A stretch of DNA of 64,000 nucleotides from Deltaproteobacteria bacterium (lineage in GTDB: Bacteria; Myxococcota; Myxococcia; Myxococcales; SZAS-1). Positions 58,901 to 64,000 of the stretch are shown one piece after another. The stretch is taken from assembly GCA_018266075.1 (NCBI GenBank), contig JAFEBB010000032.1, positions 22,264-86,263 on the forward strand, given 5' to 3'. The position numbers and the translations under genes are program-made. Below the pieces are notes generated by a model, which searched no databases, was not told the DNA's origin, and was given only the letters and a program-made list of their open reading frames with translations. The first letter of the stretch is position 1, and every line of letters starts with the position of its first letter.

Positions 58901-59227
58901 TTAGATGTCCTCGGGCAGCTTGACGTCCATGTCGATGCTGCCGTTGAAGCGCGCGCCGTCTTCAATCACCACGCGGGGCGACTTGATGTCGCCCTTGACC
59001 TTGGCGGTGTTGGAGATGCTCACCCGGTCGCCGGCGAGGATGTTGCCGAGCATCTCGCCGTTGACGGTGAGGTTCTCGACCTTGACCTCGGCCTGCACGC
59101 GCCCGCTCTGCTCGATGGTCAGGTGGTTCTTGAGGTTGATGTGACCCTCGACCTGGCCCTCGATGGTGAGGTCGGCGCCGCCCGAGAGCGTGCCGCGAAT
59201 GGTGATGCCCTTGCCGATGATTCCCAC
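58901..59227 (-). CDS. bactofilin
   Basis: 108 residues, core domain only: GITIRGTLSGGADLTIEGQV, LTIEQSGRVQAEVKVENLTV, SNTAKVKGDIKSPRVVIEDG. First of three tandem bactofilin genes, an arrangement like bacNOP of M. xanthus, where the filaments position the ParABS system. No parA or parB gene is adjacent here. Confidence 0.92.
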   Translation of the reverse strand: MGIIGKGITIRGTLSGGADLTIEGQVEGHINLKNHLTIEQSGRVQAEVKVENLTVNGEMLGNILAGDRVSISNTAKVKGDIKSPRVVIEDGARFNGSIDMDVKLPEDI

Positions 59228-59362
59228 GTTTGCCCCTCGGAAGGTTCCGTCGCGCTGCGCGAAGAATGCTCGTCGAACGCGCGGCGAACGTACCTGTGCG
59301 TTGGGGAGAAATCAACGAAGCAAATTTCGCTTTGCGCACACCGCGGATTCAATTTGACGGTG

Positions 59363-59923
59363 CTACGCCTTCTGCCGCTTGCGCAGGGCGTCCTCTCTGT
59401 AAATCTCCGCCAGCGCGTGGGCTTTCTCCACCTCGTCGCGCGCGGCCTCGAGCTTGAGCGACTCGTCGAAGTGATCGGTGAGCGCCGGGCGCGCCGAGAG
59501 CACCGCGTGGCCGGCCGCGAGCGCCACCTTGGCGCCGTCGCGCTCGCGCTGGAGCTCTTCGCTCTCCGCTTCCACCGCCTTCACGGCCTCGGCGAGATCC
59601 GCGGCGTCGCGCGCCACCTTCTCGCGCTGCTCCTGCAACGGCTCGCGATCGCGCGCCGAGCGCTTGGCGTCCTCGGCGAGCACGTCGGCGGCGGCTTCGT
59701 CACCGCCGGCGCGGGCATCTCGCGACCGCTTCAGCGCGGTCTCTTCGCGGGCCTCGAGCTCGGCGCCGCGGCGATCCAGATCTCGCCGCACGGCGAGCAG
59801 CGTGGCCGCGCTTCGACGCAGGAGCTGGGCGCGCTGGGCGAGCGCGTCGATGCGCGCGTCATAGGCCGCGAGCGGATCGGTCGGCTGCTTCGGCTTTCTC
59901 CTGAACCAGTCGAACAGTCCCAT
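59363..59923 (-). CDS. coiled-coil (PspA-like) protein
   Basis: 186 residues: MGLFDWFRRKPKQ at the N-terminus, then almost continuous coiled coil (AALAVRRDLDRRGAELEARE-like heptads, LQEQREKVARDAADLAEAV). The short hydrophobic-basic N-terminus and long helical hairpin recall PspA/IM30 proteins, but similarity is general. Directly upstream of the bactofilins in the same direction. Confidence 0.6.
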   Translation of the reverse strand: MGLFDWFRRKPKQPTDPLAAYDARIDALAQRAQLLRRSAATLLAVRRDLDRRGAELEAREETALKRSRDARAGGDEAAADVLAEDAKRSARDREPLQEQREKVARDAADLAEAVKAVEAESEELQRERDGAKVALAAGHAVLSARPALTDHFDESLKLEAARDEVEKAHALAEIYREDALRKRQKA

Positions 59924-59951
59924 GGCGTGCGCGCTCGGATGCGGACCGATT

Positions 59952-62255
59952 CTACGCAGGTCGCGCCTGGGCGACAGGAGGACTGTCACCCACCACGCCC
60001 GCCAGCAGCCGGACGCGCATCACCAGCTTGGCCACGTCGGCGTCGCCCGAGCCGAGCACCGCGCGGTGCCGCTCGAGGGGCACGTTGTAGAGCCCGAGCA
60101 GGTGCTCGATGAGCTCCACCGCTTCGTCGGCGCGCTCGGTTGCGGGCGCCAGAGCCAACGCTTCGGACACGGCTGCCAGCAAGTCCACCACCCGGTCGCG
60201 CTCGCTCGCGGGCAACCGGCCTACCGACGGCGGCAGCGGCCAGGGAAAGTACGCGCCAAATCGCGTCGACGCCTTCGGTCCGCTCGGCAGGGCGGTCCCT
60301 GCGGAGATGGCCGCGAGCGCGTCGAGGGCGGCCCGAACCTGAGGCGAGTCGGGCGTGAGCGCGAGCTCGGGGTGCTCGGGTAGGAGCGTGCGCAGCGCGG
60401 GCTCGAAGGGCGAGGCGCCGGCGGCGATGTCGTCGTCGGAGAGGTGCGTGTAGAAGGCGCGCCGGCCACGGTCGCGCTGCTCCCAGATGAGCTGCCGCAG
60501 GTCGGCGTTCTCGTCGCCGAGGGAGATGAAGTTGAGGGTGATCTCCACGTCGCCCACGGGGGCGCGCGCGGCCGAGATGCGCTGCATGTCGACCGTGTCT
60601 TCGCCGTCGGTGATGAGCACCACCGTCGCACGCGCGAGATCCGGGTCCTGCCCGCGCGCCTCGTGGATGGCCTCGAATGCGGCCACCAGCGCGTAGGTGA
60701 TGTCGGTGCGCCCGCGCGCTGGCGACTGCTGGAACAGATCCGCGATGAGGTCGTAGGCGAGCTTGGGCGTGTCCACGCGGCGCAGCGGCTGCGGCTGGTC
60801 GTTGAAGAACGCGTAGTAGATGGGCCAGACCTCTTTGCCCGCGCGCGCACGCAGCGAGAGGTTGTTCAGCTCGGCGATGAGGATGGCGTCGCGGAAGCGG
60901 GCGCGCGGCCCGCGCATCGAGCCCGACGCGTCGCACACGTACACGCGCACCGCGCTGCGCCGGGTCTTCTTGGGCTTGTGCTCGTTCTGCTCGTAGTACG
61001 TGCGCTGGAGCTGGCTGCCGTTGGCGAGGTCGTAGAGCACCAGCCGCGGATCGCGGATGACGAAGTCGCGAAGCTGGGTGATGTCGCGGGCCACGTCGAA
61101 GTCCATCAGCGGCGTGGGGAAGGGCACCCGCTTGCGCGGCTCGGGCGCGCGCGCCATCGCGGGGTCGCCTTCTTCGACTTCCTCTTCGGTGGTGGTGGTG
61201 TCGAAGAACTCGCCGGCCGAGAGCGCCAGGTTGAAGACCGAGAGCTTGTCCTGAGGCAGCTCGAAGGCGGTCTCCACCAGCACGTCGCGGGCCTGGCGCT
61301 GCTGGGCGTCGAGGAGCTCGCGCAGCGCGCCCTCGCCGAGCCGGTCCGCGAGCACGCGCTCTGCATCGCGCGCGACCGCAGCGTCGGGCGACTCGTTCAG
61401 CCCCCTCCAGAGCTCGTCGAGCGCGGCGCGGCTGGCCTGCACCAGCGGCGTGTCGCGGGCCTCCATGGCGCCGCGGAACACGGTCATCAATCCCCGATAC
61501 GCATCTTCGGTCTGGCCCTGGTTGAGCGCGCGAGAGATGGCGTCGGGCAGCCGCTCGCCCGGGCGAACCAGCGGCTCGACCGCGTCCAGCCGCTTCCGCT
61601 CGTCGGCCAGGCGCGCGCGGAGCTGCTGGGCGCGGGCGCGGTCGTCCGGCTTGAGCTGCGCGGACAGCGCGAGGAGCAGCTCGTGCGCGCGATCCAGATC
61701 GCGGCGCTTCTTGCGCAGGTCCACGGCCTGGGTGCCCGCGCGATCCACGTAGCGCTCGATGGCGGCCAGCGCGCCGCTCTTGGGCGGTGGCCGGTTGCGC
61801 ACCGGTCGGTACAGCGGCGTCGAATCGGTGCGCTCGCGCGCCGCGGGGGTCTCCATGGCCCGCTCGATGGCCAGGGCGCGCTCCAGGCGGCGCAGGAGAT
61901 CCTCCGCGGTCTGCAGCGAGCTCACCTTGGCCTGGCCGGTGAAGCGCTTGGCCCGGGCGATGACGGCCACCAGCGCCTCCAGCTCGCCCAGCGCCTTGCG
62001 CGTGCGCCGGCGCATGCCCGAGGCCAGCTCCCGCGAGCGCTTGTCCTTTTGCGCGAGGCGACCCAGCAGCCGCGCATCGGCGAGGGTGTGCACGCCGGCG
62101 TGGGCGAGCTCCTCGTCGAGCTTGAGGAGCTCCGGCGTGCCCGGCAGCGGCTCGTCGGCGCGGTGGGCGAGCTTCTCCCAGAGCGAGGGCGGGTCGGCGT
62201 CGGCCGCGCGCAGGCGGTCGAGCTCCTCGCGCAGGGCTTCGGTGGGAAGCGCCAT
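59952..62255 (-). CDS. large VWA-domain protein
   Basis: 767 residues from ATG 62255 (AGGG upstream); ATG 62267 is an alternative. The N-terminal 450 residues are helical and Arg/Ala/Leu-rich (RRKRRDLDRAHELLLALSAQ). The VWA domain follows (about 450-640) with MIDAS motif CDASGSMRGPRARF, the RTDITYAL region and VLITDGEDTVD. No signal peptide or membrane helix. The layout resembles cytoplasmic VWA proteins that partner MoxR-type AAA+ ATPases; none is in the window. Confidence 0.8.
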   Translation of the reverse strand: MALPTEALREELDRLRAADADPPSLWEKLAHRADEPLPGTPELLKLDEELAHAGVHTLADARLLGRLAQKDKRSRELASGMRRRTRKALGELEALVAVIARAKRFTGQAKVSSLQTAEDLLRRLERALAIERAMETPAARERTDSTPLYRPVRNRPPPKSGALAAIERYVDRAGTQAVDLRKKRRDLDRAHELLLALSAQLKPDDRARAQQLRARLADERKRLDAVEPLVRPGERLPDAISRALNQGQTEDAYRGLMTVFRGAMEARDTPLVQASRAALDELWRGLNESPDAAVARDAERVLADRLGEGALRELLDAQQRQARDVLVETAFELPQDKLSVFNLALSAGEFFDTTTTEEEVEEGDPAMARAPEPRKRVPFPTPLMDFDVARDITQLRDFVIRDPRLVLYDLANGSQLQRTYYEQNEHKPKKTRRSAVRVYVCDASGSMRGPRARFRDAILIAELNNLSLRARAGKEVWPIYYAFFNDQPQPLRRVDTPKLAYDLIADLFQQSPARGRTDITYALVAAFEAIHEARGQDPDLARATVVLITDGEDTVDMQRISAARAPVGDVEITLNFISLGDENADLRQLIWEQRDRGRRAFYTHLSDDDIAAGASPFEPALRTLLPEHPELALTPDSPQVRAALDALAAISAGTALPSGPKASTRFGAYFPWPLPPSVGRLPASERDRVVDLLAAVSEALALAPATERADEAVELIEHLLGLYNVPLERHRAVLGSGDADVAKLVMRVRLLAGVVGDSPPVAQARPA

Positions 62256-62376
62256 CGCCCTGAGCATAAAGGCCAGGTGTGGGTCGCGCGAGGCAGGCCG
62301 AGTGAAGAATCAACAAGGGCGCATCAATTCGCGCCCGCGACCGTTTACACTGCGCCGCCCTGGATTCGAGGACTGC

Positions 62377-63504
62377 ATGAAGCGCGCGTGGCTCTTGGCA
62401 GCTCTGGTCGTGGCGGGCTGCGGCCGGCCCGAGCGCGATCCCGCGTTTGATCCCACCTCGACGTCGACCGACCAGGCGCTGACCGTTTGCGCGGCCGGCA
62501 CCACCGTCCCCGGCATCGACGTCTCGCACTGGGACGGCACCATCAACTGGCCGCAGGTGGCCGACGGCGGCCAGACCTTCGTGTTCATGAAGGCCACCGA
62601 GGGCACGGGCTTCACCGATCCCCAGTTCGCGACGAACTGGCAGGGCGCGAAGGCCGCGGGCGTGGCGCGCGGGGCGTACCACTTCTTCCACTCGAACATG
62701 GACCCGATTCAGCAGGCGGACTTCTTCCTGAGCGTCGCGGGGAACGACTTCTCGCACGACCTGCCGCCGATGCTGGATCTCGAGGTGACCGACAACTCGA
62801 CCAGTGCCGTCGTGGCCTCGACGGCGCTCGCTTGGCTGCAGCACGTCCAGGAGCAGACCGGCCGCGCGCCGGTGGTCTACACCTCGGCGCGGTTCATGAC
62901 CTCCATCGGCAACCCGAGCGGCTTCGAGGCGTATCCGCTCTTCGTGGCCAACTGGCAGGTGACCTGCCCCAACGTGCCCACGCCGTGGACCAACTGGGTC
63001 TTCTGGCAGTCGACGGACGCGGAGACGGTCCCGGGCATCTCCGGCACGGGCAACGTCGACGGCGACAGCTTCAACGGCGATCTCGCAGGCCTCATCGCGC
63101 TCACCGACGGCGGCCCGCCGCCAGCCGTGGACGCGGGACCGGCCACGACGTCCACGAGCACCACGACCACCACCGGCACCACGAGCACGAGCAGCGGCAG
63201 CACCACGACGGGAACGACCGGCTCGAGCAGCACGTCGACGTCGACGACCACGACCACGACCACCACCACGGGCGGTTCGACGACGGGCACCACCACGGCG
63301 GGAAGCACGACCGGTACCAGCACGACCGGAATCAGCACCACGGCCGGCGTCACGTCGACCAGCGGCAGCGGTGCGCCCGACGCCGGCTCGGGTGCGTCGA
63401 CCAAGAAGAGCGGCTGCGGCTGCGGAAGCTCCGGCAGCGCGGACGCGCTCTCCGTCCTCTTCGCGATTCTGGGATTGGCGGCGCTCGGCCGCCGAAGCCG
63501 CTGA
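62377..63504 (+). CDS. GH25 lysozyme lipoprotein with MYXO-CTERM-like tag
   Basis: 375 residues. Signal peptide with ALVVAGC lipobox (Cys15). The GH25 domain spans about 40-240: PGIDVSHWDGTINW (Asp48), FMKATEGTGF, PPMLDLEVTDN (Asp134, Glu136; catalytic) and TNWVFWQST. Then a Ser/Thr linker (about 250-330) and the C-terminal CGCGSSGSADALSVLFAILG helix ending in GRRSR. GH25 enzymes cleave peptidoglycan. Having both a lipobox and a C-terminal tag is unusual. Confidence 0.88.
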   Translation: MKRAWLLAALVVAGCGRPERDPAFDPTSTSTDQALTVCAAGTTVPGIDVSHWDGTINWPQVADGGQTFVFMKATEGTGFTDPQFATNWQGAKAAGVARGAYHFFHSNMDPIQQADFFLSVAGNDFSHDLPPMLDLEVTDNSTSAVVASTALAWLQHVQEQTGRAPVVYTSARFMTSIGNPSGFEAYPLFVANWQVTCPNVPTPWTNWVFWQSTDAETVPGISGTGNVDGDSFNGDLAGLIALTDGGPPPAVDAGPATTSTSTTTTTGTTSTSSGSTTTGTTGSSSTSTSTTTTTTTTTGGSTTGTTTAGSTTGTSTTGISTTAGVTSTSGSGAPDAGSGASTKKSGCGCGSSGSADALSVLFAILGLAALGRRSR

Positions 63505-63716
63505 GAGCTCCAGGCTCCGCGGCGTGCTGCTCCGGGTCTGCTCGGCGCAGAGGCCGTTCTCGCAGAGCGTGATCAGGTTGCGCGGATCCCGCTCGAGCCC
63601 TGCCCGTCCTGGTGGAACGGGAAGACCTGACGCACCGCGGTCTCCTCGGGCTGCACCGACACGAAGGGCGCCGCCTCTGCGAGCGCGGCGCCCTGTCGTG
63701 CCCTGCAAAGGGAGCA
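63505..63716 (-). pseudogene. probable relic of an HNH-type nuclease gene
   Basis: Minus-strand frames give VFPFHQDGQG and, in a neighbouring frame, ERDPRNLITLCENGLC, which together resemble the end of an HNH nuclease (His-containing motif then RDPxNLITLC). The first frame stops and a shift is needed to join them; no start or full domain is present. It may be a 3' fragment left by a deletion. Confidence 0.3.
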
Positions 63717-64000
63717 TCAATGCGAGGCTCCGTTCGTCATCCCGTCACCCGGCGCGGCCCCGTTCGGCGGCACCGCGGCCGTGCTGGCGGGCGTGCTCGG
63801 CTGCGCCACTGCCACCGGGGTGCTCGGCGCCGAGGCGCTCGAGCCGAGCGTGGCGGAGACGGTCACGGTGCCCTGGGCCTTGAGCTCCAGCTTCTTCTTC
63901 GGGCCGAGGGTGCCGCGCAGCGCCCGGGTGGCGTTGGCCTTGGCAGTGGCCTTCAGCTGCTCCTCGCTGGTGAGCTGGCGCTTGGCCTTGCGCGGCGCGA
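63717..64000 (-). CDS. 3' end of an unidentified gene (truncated by window)
   Basis: 93 residues before the stop: basic helical part (KAKRQLTSEEQLKATAKANAT), then LGPKKKLELKAQGTVTVSAT, then a Pro/Ser/Ala-rich low-complexity tail ending DGMTNGASH. Not recognised. The start is outside the window. Confidence 0.6.
   Translation of the reverse strand, partial: APRKAKRQLTSEEQLKATAKANATRALRGTLGPKKKLELKAQGTVTVSATLGSSASAPSTPVAVAQPSTPASTAAVPPNGAAPGDGMTNGASH

Noticed and set aside
59986..63720. Minus-strand open frame of 1244 codons
   Set aside because: Shadow frame of the VWA and GH25 genes in GC-rich DNA; Arg/Ala-rich translation with no domains. The same applies to the large plus-strand frames at 11115-14648 and 6186-8345.

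Overview
The window looks like chromosomal DNA of a GC-rich member of the Myxococcota (myxobacteria and relatives). The evidence is the gene content: many lipoproteins with Ser/Thr-, Gly- or Asp-Ala-Gly-rich linkers, three proteins ending in MYXO-CTERM-like tags, a TIGR04551-type outer-membrane protein, an AgmX/PglI-type protein, a trio of bactofilins, a Ser/Thr kinase tail with a PEGA domain, and a paired Hsp70-like/DUF2760 operon. I see no rRNA, tRNA, CRISPR array, phage or intact insertion sequence. Genus cannot be fixed from the sequence alone.

Layout. 1-3.4 kb: kinase tail, a gene-poor gap with a possible gene relic, and a compositionally foreign-looking lipoprotein. 3.4-8.7 kb: three-gene Hsp70/Hsp70/DUF2760 operon (minus strand). 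8.8-20.4 kb: glycosidase-like lipoprotein, phosphatase plus OPT transporter, a cyclic-nucleotide-gated MscS channel, DivIVA, DUF167, membrane-linked peptidase, DUF4091 protein. 20.4-25.2 kb: GAF histidine kinase plus cyclic-nucleotide-binding protein, a rhodanese-like lipoprotein interrupted by an in-frame UGA that I read as a likely selenocysteine codon, and a membrane adenylate/guanylate cyclase. 26.4-35.1 kb: a tightly packed minus-strand run (MFS transporter, lipoprotein; then alpha/beta hydrolase, outer-membrane protein, lipoprotein, PhaE-like protein, acyl-CoA ligase, PhaC-like synthase). 35.3-38.0 kb: a second polyhydroxyalkanoate (PHA) cluster (PhaR regulator, phasin, PhaC-like synthase, SDR reductase). 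38.1-46.2 kb: ABC exporter, DNA polymerase I, rhomboid, VOC protein, Cmk, AccA. 46.3-49.6 kb: AgmX-like protein and a sigma-54 response regulator with a reduced histidine kinase. 49.8-56.8 kb: a run of exported or surface proteins (CapA-like, two VWA proteins, a SUMF1-like lipoprotein, a beta-helix lipoprotein). 56.8-60 kb: a frameshifted gene, a GNAT acetyltransferase, three bactofilins and a coiled-coil protein. 60-64 kb: a large VWA protein, a GH25 lysozyme and a truncated gene.

Most interesting signals. (1) The rhodanese ORF at 22804-23211: the in-frame UGA falls where I recall a conserved Cys in this family, forms a UxxC motif, is followed by a hairpin fitting the bacterial SECIS description, and the downstream frame keeps the family's C-terminal half. 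(2) A repeated palindrome TAAC-N6-GTT, present eight times (plus two or three weaker copies) across the window, often at gene ends and sometimes inside coding sequence where it forces codons otherwise rare here. (3) A second palindrome, TTGTTGC-N3-GCAACAA, concentrated in the PHA region and at the promoters of the PHA genes, a good candidate for the PhaR operator. (4) A PHA-synthase operon that also encodes an outer-membrane barrel protein, a lipoprotein and a hydrolase.
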